In this document: piece after piece, positions 1 through 8,159 of the stretch | Position numbering within the stretch: position 1 is the stretch's first letter | Layout of the letters: every line of letters begins with the position of its first letter | Origin: Methanobrevibacter sp. | GTDB lineage: Archaea; Methanobacteriota; Methanobacteria; Methanobacteriales; Methanobacteriaceae | Direction of reading: 5' to 3' | NCBI RefSeq assembly: GCF_017410345.1 | Contig: NZ_JAFQQZ010000044.1 | Coordinates: 62,001 to 126,000 of the forward strand | Length of the DNA: 64,000 bases | The notes under the pieces: model-generated | Told to the model about the DNA's origin: nothing | The model's input: only the letters and a program-made list of their open reading frames with translations | Database searches by the model: none | Position numbers and translations under genes: made by a program

Positions 1-184
1 GCACTACAACAATTGAAGCAACCAGACTAACGTGCCTTAGGAATAATGCCGCAAGTATCAATGAAACGAACACCAGGAATTCGGCAGCTATTGCTCCTGA
101 AACGTTATTCATGGTTGTAGGGTCTTTGGATAAATTAGACTTAAGTTCTTTCATTGAAACTAAGAATTTACTGTATAAACCCAT
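1..184 (-). CDS. ehbG: Energy-converting hydrogenase B subunit G (partial)
   Basis: Reading leftward from the ATG at 184, an open frame runs off the window edge after 61 codons. The visible N-terminus is a short soluble stretch ([19 protein letters not shown]) followed by a hydrophobic segment rich in Ala, Val and Leu, so it is a membrane protein. Its start overlaps the stop of ehbF by the four-base ATGA arrangement, which implies translational coupling. The assignment rests mainly on gene order: in Methanobacteriaceae ehbG follows ehbF in the ehb operon. The short fragment alone would not identify the family. Confidence 0.7.
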   Translation of the reverse strand, partial: MGLYSKFLVSMKELKSNLSKDPTTMNNVSGAIAAEFLVFVSLILAALFLRHVSLVASIVVV

Positions 185-1665
185 CAGATCAATCCTCCTG
201 CAAATGGAATGAATACATCAGTTACTATATTTGGGAAAATACCCAATGCCAAACAAATAATCAATAGAATGGCTACAGAAAATACGGTAGCCTTTGGAAT
301 CTTATCATGAGCAAATTTCAAGTCCTTTGGTTTTGGCTGCAAGTATACAGTATGGAATGCCTTTACAAAGGTGAAGAATATAACTACACTTACAATGATT
401 GCAAGTATGGCCAACTCTGTGTATCCTGCATCCAAGGCAGCCTGCACAAGCATCAGCTTACTTTGGAAACCGTTGAACGGTGGAACACCTGCCAAAGCAA
501 ATCCTCCAAGCAATACCATTATTGCCATTGTGGAATCCACTCCAATCAATCCTCCTAACTTTCTGGTGTCAGAGGTTTTTGTAAGGTAATATACAGTACC
601 GAATCCAATGAACAGCAATGCAGTGATCACAATCTCATTCGCTGCCTGGAACAATGCCGCTGCAATTGAGTATTGTGTGCCTATACCGAAACCTAAGGCA
701 ATGAAACCAAGTTCCCCTACAGCCAGGAATGCTATCATTCTTCTAAAGTCTACCTCCATTGCAGACATTGCCACACTTAAAACCATCGCAAGAATGGCAA
801 ATACGATTATGGCTGTATTGAAGTAAGGGATATAAGCAAATATCTTATACATTGCAAGTCCGAATGCGAGCATGCACAATACTGAAAATCCTTGCAATAT
901 TGCAGATCCGTTAGGTCTTGCCTTTGAGTAAACCGCTGATTTGATTGTGTGGAATGGAGGCAATCCTGCTGAGTATAGCCATCCAAACAAGATCAATGCA
1001 AAACCGATCACCAGGCTTGGAGAATATGGGTTTACGAAATTGTTGCTAATTGCATATATAATGTCATTTATGTTTACAGAACCGATTGTTCCGAGTATGA
1101 ATGCAATTCCCAACAAGAGCATTGGTCCGCCGATTGCACCTAAAATCAGGTATTTCAAGGCAATTTCATAATTGTCCTCAGTGCTTGATGCTATGATAAT
1201 ACCCACTTGGGTCAAGGCTGTAATTTCAAAGAACACATACATATTGAAAATATCGTTGGAAAGCATCAATGCGGTTACAGATGCTATACCCATAAAAATA
1301 AGGTATAGGTAAGGTCCGGAGACTTCCTTCTTCTCAGAGAAGTAAGTAAGCACTGCAAGGAATGCAACGATTCCCATAAGGAATATGAATATCCTTTCAA
1401 TATTTTCAAATACATAAACAATACCAGTATTGTAGCTTGCTGCAAGAGTGCCTGCAAGATTTGCTGGAAGTGAATTGGCCAATAGTGTTGGGTCGTGTCC
1501 TCCGAAGAATTGGACACCGACAGCTGCAATAACTGCAATTATAGGAATTGCAATGGCCACAACAAGTGAAATGGCCTTTACGGTCTTGTCCTTTCCACCA
1601 AATATGTTAACGATCAAAGCAGCCAATATTGGAATGACAACCATCAATGGAATCAGATAATTCAT
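184..1665 (-). CDS. ehbF: Energy-converting hydrogenase B subunit F, MnhD/NuoN-like ion-translocating subunit
   Basis: A 493-residue, strongly hydrophobic protein with about 14 membrane segments, of the proton-antiporter family shared by Mrp antiporter subunit D and complex I NuoL/M/N. Residues expected for ion movement are visible: a membrane glutamate in FFEITALTQ (about E147) and lysines after the LPPFHTIK motif (K242, K248). In Ehb, membrane ion flow drives reduction of a low-potential ferredoxin used for carbon assimilation; that is known for the family, not shown here. It overlaps ehbE upstream by 4 bases and ehbG downstream by ATGA, so the whole set is one leftward operon. Confidence 0.92.
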   Translation of the reverse strand: MNYLIPLMVVIPILAALIVNIFGGKDKTVKAISLVVAIAIPIIAVIAAVGVQFFGGHDPTLLANSLPANLAGTLAASYNTGIVYVFENIERIFIFLMGIVAFLAVLTYFSEKKEVSGPYLYLIFMGIASVTALMLSNDIFNMYVFFEITALTQVGIIIASSTEDNYEIALKYLILGAIGGPMLLLGIAFILGTIGSVNINDIIYAISNNFVNPYSPSLVIGFALILFGWLYSAGLPPFHTIKSAVYSKARPNGSAILQGFSVLCMLAFGLAMYKIFAYIPYFNTAIIVFAILAMVLSVAMSAMEVDFRRMIAFLAVGELGFIALGFGIGTQYSIAAALFQAANEIVITALLFIGFGTVYYLTKTSDTRKLGGLIGVDSTMAIMVLLGGFALAGVPPFNGFQSKLMLVQAALDAGYTELAILAIIVSVVIFFTFVKAFHTVYLQPKPKDLKFAHDKIPKATVFSVAILLIICLALGIFPNIVTDVFIPFAGGLI

Positions 1666-2027
1666 TTTTCATCCCCCATTATCTCAGATACGCTTAAGGT
1701 TCCATGCTTTCTGTAAAGAACCATAGCCAAAGCCAACATCACTGCTAAAGTACTTGCACCAATTACAATGCTTGTAAGAACTAATGCTTGAGGCAAAGGA
1801 TAAGCCGCATTCGCTGCAAACCAGTCTGCAGTCATGCCTGGCAGGAAGATAGGAACAACGCCTCCTGCCTTGTATCCTAGGCAAATCAGGAAAAGGTTAA
1901 CCCCTTCCTCAATGAAAGCAATACCGATAATTTTTTTAATCAGATTATCTATGAATATTGCTGCAAATAGTCCGATAATTATAAATGCGCCAGAAGCGAA
2001 CAAGGACGCCAATTGAAGATCCATCAT
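1662..2027 (-). CDS. ehbE: Energy-converting hydrogenase B subunit E, MnhC/NuoK-like
   Basis: A 121-residue membrane protein with three predicted transmembrane helices, the size and shape of MnhC/NuoK subunits. The helix-2 segment [22 protein letters not shown] carries the paired glutamates (IEEGVN) that match the NuoK region with essential acidic residues. The start has an AGGAGG site seven bases upstream; a second ATG follows directly and cannot be excluded. The 3' end overlaps ehbF by four bases and the gene starts two bases after ehbD ends, so expression is coupled. Confidence 0.9.
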   Translation of the reverse strand: MMDLQLASLFASGAFIIIGLFAAIFIDNLIKKIIGIAFIEEGVNLFLICLGYKAGGVVPIFLPGMTADWFAANAAYPLPQALVLTSIVIGASTLAVMLALAMVLYRKHGTLSVSEIMGDEK

Positions 2028-2029
2028 AA

Positions 2030-2263
2030 CTATGCCTCCTCCCTTCTGGTCTTTAAGACAGCCAGTGCGATAAATACAGGTACGATTGCCCCTTCCACAA
2101 TAGCTTGGGTCAATGCCACATCCGGAGCAAGCAAAATCTGGAAGAGAAATGCCACACAGAATCCGGAAATACCTGTCAAGATTGCTGCCTTAAGCAAGTC
2201 ATTTTGTAAAAGTGCGATAATAGCGCTTACAACTGCAACAAAAATAACTATATATTCAATCAT
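2030..2263 (-). CDS. ehbD: Energy-converting hydrogenase B subunit D (DUF4040)
   Basis: A small hydrophobic protein, 77 residues from the start chosen here, with two or three membrane helices and the motif [17 protein letters not shown], typical of the DUF4040 module of MnhB/MbhD-type subunits. The open frame extends upstream to an ATG at 2287, but the ATG at 2263 has GGGGAT at a good distance and gives the expected MIEYIVIF N-terminus. With this start the gene overlaps the stop of ehbC by eight bases. It is one of the Mrp-like subunits that carry ion movement in the hydrogenase. Confidence 0.85.
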   Translation of the reverse strand: MIEYIVIFVAVVSAIIALLQNDLLKAAILTGISGFCVAFLFQILLAPDVALTQAIVEGAIVPVFIALAVLKTRREEA

Positions 2264-2720
2264 TGCCATCATCCCCACTTTTCTCATCTAAATCTTCATC
2301 AACACTTGAATCCAATTCCTCTTCGACAGGAGCCTCTTCAAGATCCTCATCATCTTCGACAGGAGCTTCTGGAACGTCCTCATTTTCTTCCAAAATCTCC
2401 TCCTCCAAAAGGTTTGGATTAAGTACTGGATTATTAAGATCATCTTCACTATGGAAATAAGCATTAGCCAATGCATGAGCCAAGAGTGGAGCTAGGAATA
2501 AATAGATAAGGGCAAACAAGGGTTGGCCCAATGCAATGAATGCGATTATTCCTGCAACATCAACAATCCCTAAAATATGGATTCTGGCATAGACTACATT
2601 GTCTAAGTTTCTATCAATCCTTAAGACACCTACTACTGCAACCAATATCAGAAGCGCAGAAATGACAAGCAAGACTGATTGAATGAGATTTATTAAACCC
2701 GGGTCAATTCCAAACATCAT
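2256..2720 (-). CDS. ehbC: Energy-converting hydrogenase B subunit C, MnhG-like with acidic tail
   Basis: Residues 1-100 form a three-helix membrane protein like MnhG of Mrp antiporters. The rest, about 50 residues, is a low-complexity tail almost entirely Glu, Asp, Pro and Val, which the MnhG family does not normally have. The start has a GGAGG site six bases upstream and follows the ehbB stop directly. The acidic tail probably lies in the cytoplasm and could contact basic partner subunits, but its role is unknown. Confidence 0.87.
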   Translation of the reverse strand: MMFGIDPGLINLIQSVLLVISALLILVAVVGVLRIDRNLDNVVYARIHILGIVDVAGIIAFIALGQPLFALIYLFLAPLLAHALANAYFHSEDDLNNPVLNPNLLEEEILEENEDVPEAPVEDDEDLEEAPVEEELDSSVDEDLDEKSGDDGND

Positions 2721-2981
2721 CTATGCCCTCCTCATAACTGCTGCATAGGCTATTGTTCCAACAATTCCCAATAGGAGCAATGCCAGAGCAATATCCTTGA
2801 AAAATCCGATATTATATATTGTACCGACTGTAATAAGTAGCAAAGTAAGTGCCAAAGTGAATGAAGAAGTACCTATAAGTCCCATAGATATGGATTTATA
2901 TGTAATAATCCTCAAGCTTGCAATTGAAAATGCAATCAATGCAATTATTAAGAAACACTCACAAATCAATAAAATATCCAT
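2721..2981 (-). CDS. ehbB: Energy-converting hydrogenase B subunit B, MnhF-like
   Basis: An 86-residue membrane protein with three helices, the size and pattern of MnhF. The open frame reaches a GTG at 2990, but GTGAT at 2986-2990 makes a better ribosome binding site for the ATG at 2981 (MDILLICEC), used here. The stop touches the start of ehbC. A gap of 123 bases separates it from ehbA, the longest within the operon, with no clear promoter of its own. Confidence 0.87.
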   Translation of the reverse strand: MDILLICECFLIIALIAFSIASLRIITYKSISMGLIGTSSFTLALTLLLITVGTIYNIGFFKDIALALLLLGIVGTIAYAAVMRRA

Positions 2982-3104
2982 TATCATCACATTCTATGAT
3001 TAATAAATTAAATCAGATTAATAAACATTACAAAATTTCATAAATTAAATCGCTTATTCATTCATTTAAAGCCGTATCGACAAATTAAATGAAAATTTTA
3101 GAAA

Positions 3105-3419
3105 TTATTCCAGCATTCCCTTGATATAAGGTTCAAAGGGAATGATGTCCTTAACGTCTCTTGGAGCAATGACTGCAACTTTAAGAACTTGATTTTCGCT
3201 GTCCAAGTCTACAGACAAGGTTCCTGGAGTCAAGGTGATACTGTTTGCTAAGATTGTTTGAGAAATCGGTCTTTTCAAATCAGTATCAATATCGATTACA
3301 ATAGGGTCAAAGCCATCACTCTTAAAGACTCTTAAGGCCATATCTATTGTGGATTTGATAATTTCCAAAATAAGAACCACCAAATAAGCAATCGCATAAT
3401 AAATTCTACTTAAAAACAT
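3105..3419 (-). CDS. ehbA: Energy-converting hydrogenase B subunit A, MnhE-like
   Basis: A 104-residue protein with an N-terminal membrane segment and a soluble region containing the MnhE-type motif LANSITLTPGTLSVDLD, which identifies it as the MnhE-like first subunit of Ehb. It is the most upstream gene of the leftward operon, so the promoter should lie in the AT-rich stretch just above 3420. No odd features apart from the 114-base gap before ehbB. Confidence 0.88.
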   Translation of the reverse strand: MFLSRIYYAIAYLVVLILEIIKSTIDMALRVFKSDGFDPIVIDIDTDLKRPISQTILANSITLTPGTLSVDLDSENQVLKVAVIAPRDVKDIIPFEPYIKGMLE

Positions 3420-3837
3420 TAAAATAACCCCATAATGTTTTAAATTAAAAATATTTACAATAAGTCAAAAATTTGCAAAAAACAGTTAAAATTTTTTAAC
3501 CAATCATAACAAATCATGATAAATTATCATAAATATTCATGACACTTTCATGACAAATTCCACATGAAAAAAAATATGCAATAAAAGCACCATATAAATT
3601 ATATATAATGATAGTAAAAAAATTAATTTTTTTAATATATTATAAACACTATTATTTATCATGATTATTTATTATAAATCTTTTTATATTTTTCATGAAA
3701 ATTTGGTGATAAAAACAGATAGTAATACTAAGTTATTGAAAAATATTAAAAAATTAGAAAAAATTCTAAAGATTTCAATAAAAAAAATTTATTAAAAAAT
3801 TAATTGAAAATCCTTAAGTCCGTATTAAGAAAATTCC
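3420..3837. promoter_or_regulatory. AT-rich upstream region of ehb with five TCATGA palindromes
   Basis: No gene is seen in these 418 bases between ehbA and the next gene, both leftward. TATA-like stretches such as TATATATAATG near 3600 could serve the ehb operon. The six-base palindrome TCATGA occurs at 3514, 3537, 3548, 3659 and 3693; the second and third sit in a direct repeat TTCATGACA spaced 11 bases, about one helical turn. This could be an operator array for ehb, but that is inference. Confidence 0.4.
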
Positions 3838-4563
3838 TTAAAGACCAGTTAAAAAATTAAGGTAAAAGAGGAGTTTATTAGGAAACAAAAATACAAACAT
3901 CACCATCAAAATCAAGAACAATAAAACACCTAATTTCTTATGGTATTCCTTGTCCCTAAATGGACTGAATGCCTTGACTCCAGAATGGGTGAAGGAGTCC
4001 AGGATTATATGGCTGCACAATCCAAAGAATATTGAGAATGCAAGCAATGTCAAATTGATCTTTAAAGGAGGAATAAAGCCCATATTTACAGAGACAACCA
4101 ATATTGCAATAGCTACCAAGAATACTGGAGAGAGTTTCTTATTCAAGAAGAGCAATGCTAAAGCAATAATCAATATCAACAGAATCATCAGGTTTCTTGA
4201 GTTATTGAAGTCCAGATCATAGGAAGACAGACCCATTCCAAAAAAGAGGAAAAGTGATAAAATAAGACTTATTAGAAATGCACCTAAAATAGAATGGGTA
4301 AATCCTCTATGGCTTGAGACCAAGAATATGGCTCCAAGCAATATAATCACCAGGCCTAAATAATAAGGCAATCCCAGAAAATACAGAAAGATTGAAATCA
4401 ACGCCCCTAGAGCAATGATTGTGAGAACATGATTTCTTTTGAATTCATGGTCAAAGTCAGGAATATTCGCTGAGATTACCGCTAATGCAATAGCCAAAGG
4501 ATTATAAAACATTAATAGAGAAAGAACAAATGCAAATATGGTATGGCCCTTATAAGAGGAAAT
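3838..4563 (-). CDS. YdjM-like (DUF457) membrane-bound metal-dependent hydrolase family protein
   Basis: A polytopic membrane protein with the family N-terminus SSYKGHTIFAFVLSLL, a DFDHEF acidic/His motif, SHRGFTHS and HIILDSFTHSGV. These His/Asp motifs define the YdjM/DUF457 family, called metal-dependent hydrolases; the substrate is unknown. The codon before SSYKGH, where the family normally has its initiator Met, is ATT (4561-4563). The frame continues upstream to a TTG at 4605 that has no good ribosome binding site and adds 14 unlikely residues. I therefore place the start at ATT, giving about 242 residues, but the start is uncertain. A 20-base element shared with the hjc promoter and a TATA box lie upstream. 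Confidence 0.7.
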   Translation of the reverse strand: MSSYKGHTIFAFVLSLLMFYNPLAIALAVISANIPDFDHEFKRNHVLTIIALGALISIFLYFLGLPYYLGLVIILLGAIFLVSSHRGFTHSILGAFLISLILSLFLFFGMGLSSYDLDFNNSRNLMILLILIIALALLFLNKKLSPVFLVAIAILVVSVNMGFIPPLKINLTLLAFSIFFGLCSHIILDSFTHSGVKAFSPFRDKEYHKKLGVLLFLILMVMFVFLFPNKLLFYLNFLTGL

Positions 4564-4641
4564 ACTAACACATCCTATTGATTGACATACTCTAAAACAC
4601 TCCAAATAAGTATGTTCAAATAAATATTTGATTTTAAGTCA

Positions 4642-4675
4642 ATATAAACTAAATGAGAGCATTTGAGAAGTAATA
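4642..4675 (-). promoter_or_regulatory. Promoter with a 20-base element shared with hjc
   Basis: Read leftward, TATTACTTCTCAAATGCTCT (4656-4675) is followed after 7 bases by the TATA-like TTTATAT (4642-4648), upstream of the YdjM-like gene. The same 20-mer with one change lies upstream of the hjc TATA box at 19039-19058. The shared position relative to a TATA box suggests a transcription factor or BRE-like site. Confidence 0.5.
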
Positions 4676-4683
4676 ATTTAAGG

Positions 4684-4736
4684 AATAGTTTACTATTTAG
4701 AAAAGAATGATTTAAAATTGGAAATAGTTTACTATT
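4684..4736. repeat. Two copies of the palindrome AATAGTTTACTATT
   Basis: The 14-base palindrome AATAGTTTACTATT occurs at 4684-4697 and 4723-4736, 39 bases apart, each within a longer GGAA(A)TAGTTTACTATTT match. They lie between the stop of the hydrolase gene and the promoter of the YdjM-like gene, so they may be operators or weak termination hairpins. Confidence 0.5.
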
Positions 4737-4767
4737 TTAAAAAAAGTAGAGAATATTTTTAAATCAT

Positions 4768-5517
4768 TTAATCATAAGTTTTCTCAATTATGCCAAAATA
4801 TTCTAAAAAGGCTTTCATCTGCAGGTAAGATCTTTTGCAAATCTTTTCATTTGAATATCCAATGGCTGACAATACCTCACATGTTACAGCTGGAATCTGC
4901 GCCAAATTGGATTCATCCTCAAGAGCTCCCTTAAAAGGAATCCCCGCCATAGGATAAATGATCTTTTCAGAGCCAACTTTCTTGGAAATGTAATCGGCAA
5001 TGTAAAAGCTTGCTGTACATGGCTTTTGAGTGCAGAATACCCCTTCCTTACCTGGATTTGAATTAGGTGCAGATGAATGGAAATCACCGATTGCAGAAAT
5101 ACCCAATTCCTTGGCTTTCTTTAGAATGTTATTTGTTATTGTATTAGGCAGATGAGTGGATCTGTTCAAGTCAATCCCATCAAAATATCTTGAATTGTCC
5201 ATAGTGCTTTTTGGAGAAGCTGAAGGAATGATATAAACAGTGCCTTGCAAATCCAAACCAGCAATTTTCTCAATCAAATTATAAGCGGCAATCTGAGGAG
5301 CCAATTCGTTTCCATGAACTCCAGCAACAAGCATGACATTCGGATATCCCTCTCCAATCTTTATCATGGGAGTTCCCTTAATGGCCTGATTTAAAATGAA
5401 TCTGGAATTGTCTGATAAAGGAATATTATTGAAAATATTCCTATTTGCAGAAATGAATCCTCCGCTTTCATGGGAAACGATCTCCAATTCCAAATTGTTT
5501 CTATTCAAGTCATCCAT
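4768..5517 (-). CDS. AspA/AstE-like zinc-dependent deacylase (M14 superfamily)
   Basis: A 249-residue protein of the aspartoacylase / succinylglutamate desuccinylase group. The zinc site is visible as GVHGNE (His and Glu ligands) and the later DFHSS (His), with the M14-like DLNR following IDLNRSTHL. Members hydrolyse amide or ester bonds of small N-acyl substrates in the cytoplasm; the substrate here cannot be told. The frame extends upstream to 5625, but those 36 residues are Phe/Lys/Ile-rich and come from the AT-rich spacer. The ATG at 5517 has AAAGGCGAT at the right place. It is divergent from argG. Confidence 0.8.
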   Translation of the reverse strand: MDDLNRNNLELEIVSHESGGFISANRNIFNNIPLSDNSRFILNQAIKGTPMIKIGEGYPNVMLVAGVHGNELAPQIAAYNLIEKIAGLDLQGTVYIIPSASPKSTMDNSRYFDGIDLNRSTHLPNTITNNILKKAKELGISAIGDFHSSAPNSNPGKEGVFCTQKPCTASFYIADYISKKVGSEKIIYPMAGIPFKGALEDESNLAQIPAVTCEVLSAIGYSNEKICKRSYLQMKAFLEYFGIIEKTYD

Positions 5518-5595
5518 CAAATCGCCTTTAAGAAATAGTTTTGAAAATATAAAAAATATACAATAATAATTTTTATATCTTATTTTATTTAATTG

Positions 5596-5693
5596 ATTCT
5601 TTTTAAACTTAAAAACCATATACAATAAAATATAAATTTAATAAATTCTTTTTAAACTTAAAAACTATATATAATAAAATACAAAACTTAATT
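5596..5693. repeat. Tandem 49-base direct repeat between divergent genes
   Basis: Two consecutive units (5596-5644 and 5645-5693) share ATTCTTTTTAAACTTAAAAA and the following ATATA-AATAAAATA stretch, with only a few changes over the first 39 bases. Each unit contains TTTTTAA-AC-TTAAAAA, an inverted repeat. The pair lies in the spacer shared by argG and the zinc hydrolase gene and could be a twin operator or promoter. Confidence 0.6.
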
Positions 5694-5782
5694 TATAATT
5701 TAAACTTAAATTATAATATCAATCAACAAAAAATTTAACAAAATTAAATTTACTAAATTTATTAAATAATAAAAGTGATAAT

Positions 5783-6958
5783 ATGGAAAAAGTCGTTCTT
5801 GCATTCAGTGGAGGATTAGACACCACTGTATGCGTTAAATTATTGGAAGAGGAATATAATTACGAAGTAATTACCGCATGTGTTGATGTTGGCCAACCCC
5901 CTGAAGATTTAAAGAAATCTCAAGATTCTGCAGACAAGATCAACACAGGAAAACATTACATCATTGACGCAAAGGATGAATTTGCAAACGAATACATTGC
6001 AAGAGGAATCAAGGCAAATGCAGAATATGAAGGATACCCATTAAGCACTGCACTTGCAAGACCTTTGATTGCAATGAAAATCATTGAAATCGCTGAAAAG
6101 GAAGGTGCAACTGCAATCGCACACGGATGTACAGGAAAAGGAAATGACCAATTCAGATTTGAAGCCATCATCAGATCCATGTCTGACTTTGATATCATTG
6201 CCCCAATCAGAGAAAAGAACCTGACAAGAACTGAAGAAGTGGCTTATGTGAAGGAACATGGACTTAATTTGGCATATGATAAGATTTACAGTATTGATGA
6301 AAACCTTTGGGGAAGAGCTATTGAAGGTGACGTTCTTGAAGACCCTGCAAATGAGCCTCCTGAAGACATCTATGAATGGACTAAATCTGCAGAAGACGCT
6401 AAGGACACCCCTACCAAAGTAAGCATTGAATTTGAGGAAGGAGTTCCTGTAGCTATCGATGGAGAAATGATGGGACTTGTAGACTTGATCCGCAAGGCAA
6501 ATGAGATTGCCGGTGAAAACGGTGTCGGTAGAGTGGACATCATCGAAAACAGAATGATCGGTCTTAAGAGCAGAGAAATCTATGAAGTTCCAGGTGCTAA
6601 ACTCTTAATCGCTGCTCACAGAGCATTGGAACCATTGGTCTTGACTGTAGATGAATTGAGATTTGCAGAATACATGAGCACATTATACGCTGACATGGTT
6701 TACGAAGCATTATGGCAAGAGCCTTTAAGAGAGGACATCGATCAGGCTATCGACCATATGCAAAGAAGAGTCAGCGGAGAAGTCGTGATGAAACTCTTCA
6801 AAGGTTCCATGCAACCTATAAGCAGAAAGTCACCTTTCAGCTTACACAGCATTGAACAGATCACCTTTGAAGACAAGGAAACCGACCAAAGAGAAGTTGA
6901 AGGCATGATCAAATACCACGGTCTTCAAGCTGCAAACTATCAAAAATTAAATAGATAA
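5783..6958 (+). CDS. argG: Argininosuccinate synthase
   Basis: A 391-residue cytoplasmic enzyme that joins citrulline and aspartate using ATP in arginine biosynthesis. The N-terminal PP-loop AFSGGLDT (residues 7-14) binds ATP, and [15 protein letters not shown] is the family signature. Length and sequence are normal for archaeal ArgG. The start ATG has GTGATAAT upstream. No other arginine genes are near, so it seems to be a single transcription unit, ending at a strong hairpin directly over the stop codon. Confidence 0.96.
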   Translation: MEKVVLAFSGGLDTTVCVKLLEEEYNYEVITACVDVGQPPEDLKKSQDSADKINTGKHYIIDAKDEFANEYIARGIKANAEYEGYPLSTALARPLIAMKIIEIAEKEGATAIAHGCTGKGNDQFRFEAIIRSMSDFDIIAPIREKNLTRTEEVAYVKEHGLNLAYDKIYSIDENLWGRAIEGDVLEDPANEPPEDIYEWTKSAEDAKDTPTKVSIEFEEGVPVAIDGEMMGLVDLIRKANEIAGENGVGRVDIIENRMIGLKSREIYEVPGAKLLIAAHRALEPLVLTVDELRFAEYMSTLYADMVYEALWQEPLREDIDQAIDHMQRRVSGEVVMKLFKGSMQPISRKSPFSLHSIEQITFEDKETDQREVEGMIKYHGLQAANYQKLNR

Positions 6959-6976
6959 TTCTTTTATCTATTTTTT
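6949..6976 (+). terminator. argG terminator hairpin
   Basis: AAATAGATAA (6949-6958) pairs perfectly with TTATCTATTT (6964-6973) across a 5-base loop, followed by a T-rich run. It overlaps the last codons and stop of argG. Confidence 0.75.
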
Positions 6977-7167
6977 CTTTTTTTATTTGATTTTAAGTTT
7001 AAATTTAACTAATTTTAAAAAAAATTAAAAAATTTGCTATTTTTATAATATGAAAAATTAATAAAATTGGCCAATTGTCTAAAAAATTTGAGAAAAATTA
7101 AAAAAAGCATGATAATTCTTTAATAAAATTTTTCAAAAGTATGTAAATCATATTTTTAATCAAAAAC

Positions 7168-7290
7168 TTTATAAATGGGAAACGATATATTATAAAAAGA
7201 GAATAATATGTACTCAATTACATATCACCCCCTTTACATATGTTTTTTTTAAAAATTAAACCTTTGCATATTATTCTCGCCTTTTTTTAA
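7168..7290 (+). ncRNA. Candidate small RNA with its own TATA box and closing stem
   Basis: TTTATAAAT at 7168-7176 is a good archaeal TATA box. About 25 bases later, GAGAATAATATG (7199-7210) pairs perfectly with CATATTATTCTC (7267-7278), and a run of seven T follows (GCCTTTTTTT). Together these look like promoter, terminally closed RNA of about 85 nt and terminator. The inside also holds a 14-codon open frame from 7208. On the other strand, GGGGGTGAT lies at a suitable distance before a 39-codon hydrophobic frame starting with TTG, so a small leftward gene is an alternative. No known RNA family is recognised. Confidence 0.45.
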
Positions 7291-7408
7291 ACTATTTTTC
7301 GTTATTTTTAAATTTAAAGCAAAATAAGCTATTTTTATAGAGCATTAAAACATTCCAATATCGTATTATTTTAAAAAAAAGTCTGTAGATTATGATATTG
7401 AAAATAAA

Positions 7409-8125
7409 CTATTTTTCCAAACTAAAATCCAATGAATTTCCAACTAATTCAATGCTTTCCAAGGTATTTTCTGTCTTATAGACAAGAATTTCCACACCTT
7501 CGGCATATGCCTTGTTTAGAGTCTGTGAAAACTTGGGATCATTTTCCCAATTAGGCCTGAAGCTATTTCCGTTTGGATGTTCAATCAGGAAAAATACAAC
7601 TGCCCTAATTCCTTCTTTTTTAAGTGAAATAAGCTCTTCCAAATGCTTTCTGCCTCTTTCTGTAGGGGCATCCGGAAACTGTGCAACTCCATCCTTGATT
7701 AGGGTGACTGACTTTACTTCAACATATGTTTCATCAATGACTTTTGAACCATCATTTGAACTGTCTTCATTTGCCAAATAAATATCAATCCTTGAATTTC
7801 CAATTGTCTTTTCAGATTCTAAAATGGAATAGCCTAAAAGTTCCTTAATCTTTCCCTCTTTAATGGCATCAAAGACAATACTATTCGCTTGCTGTGAAAA
7901 CATTGCAACAAGAGCGCCATTGTTTTCAACCAAATAGAGAGAGTATTTGGTTTTTCTATTGGGATTGTCACTTGGCTTTAGATAAACTGTTGCACCATCA
8001 ACCAAAAGCTCCTTGCATCTGCCTGTATTCGGCAAGTGTGCCCTGACAATTTCCCCATCAAGCTCTGCTTCCACAATAAATCGATTGGCCCTTTTTCTAA
8101 AAATGGCTTTAACCAAATCAGTCAA
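7409..8125 (-). CDS. sfsA: SfsA family DNA/RNA nuclease-like protein
   Basis: A 238-residue protein matching SfsA along its length: AHLPNTGRCKELL near the N-terminus, then YVEVKSVTLIKDGVAQFPDAPTERGRKHLEEL, where the Glu/Lys pair sits in a PD-(D/E)XK-like fold. It was named for sugar fermentation stimulation in E. coli; nucleic-acid cleavage is suggested from the fold, and its role in archaea is unclear. The start codon is TTG at 8125, with GAGTGAT upstream. It is 34 bases after the NAD(P)HX repair gene on the same strand and is probably co-transcribed. Confidence 0.88.
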   Translation of the reverse strand: MTDLVKAIFRKRANRFIVEAELDGEIVRAHLPNTGRCKELLVDGATVYLKPSDNPNRKTKYSLYLVENNGALVAMFSQQANSIVFDAIKEGKIKELLGYSILESEKTIGNSRIDIYLANEDSSNDGSKVIDETYVEVKSVTLIKDGVAQFPDAPTERGRKHLEELISLKKEGIRAVVFFLIEHPNGNSFRPNWENDPKFSQTLNKAYAEGVEILVYKTENTLESIELVGNSLDFSLEK

Positions 8126-8159
8126 TTAAATCACTCTAAAAAATAAAAAAGAATATGAA

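Noticed and set aside
2263-2460. Plus-strand Ser-rich open frame across ehbC
   Set aside because: It is the complement of the acidic tail of ehbC; low complexity keeps the antisense frame open and it has no ribosome binding site.
7035-7047. Recurring TGCTATTTTTATA (also at 7328 and 16452)
   Set aside because: Short, AT-rich and in varied contexts; could be chance in this genome. Only a genome count would decide.
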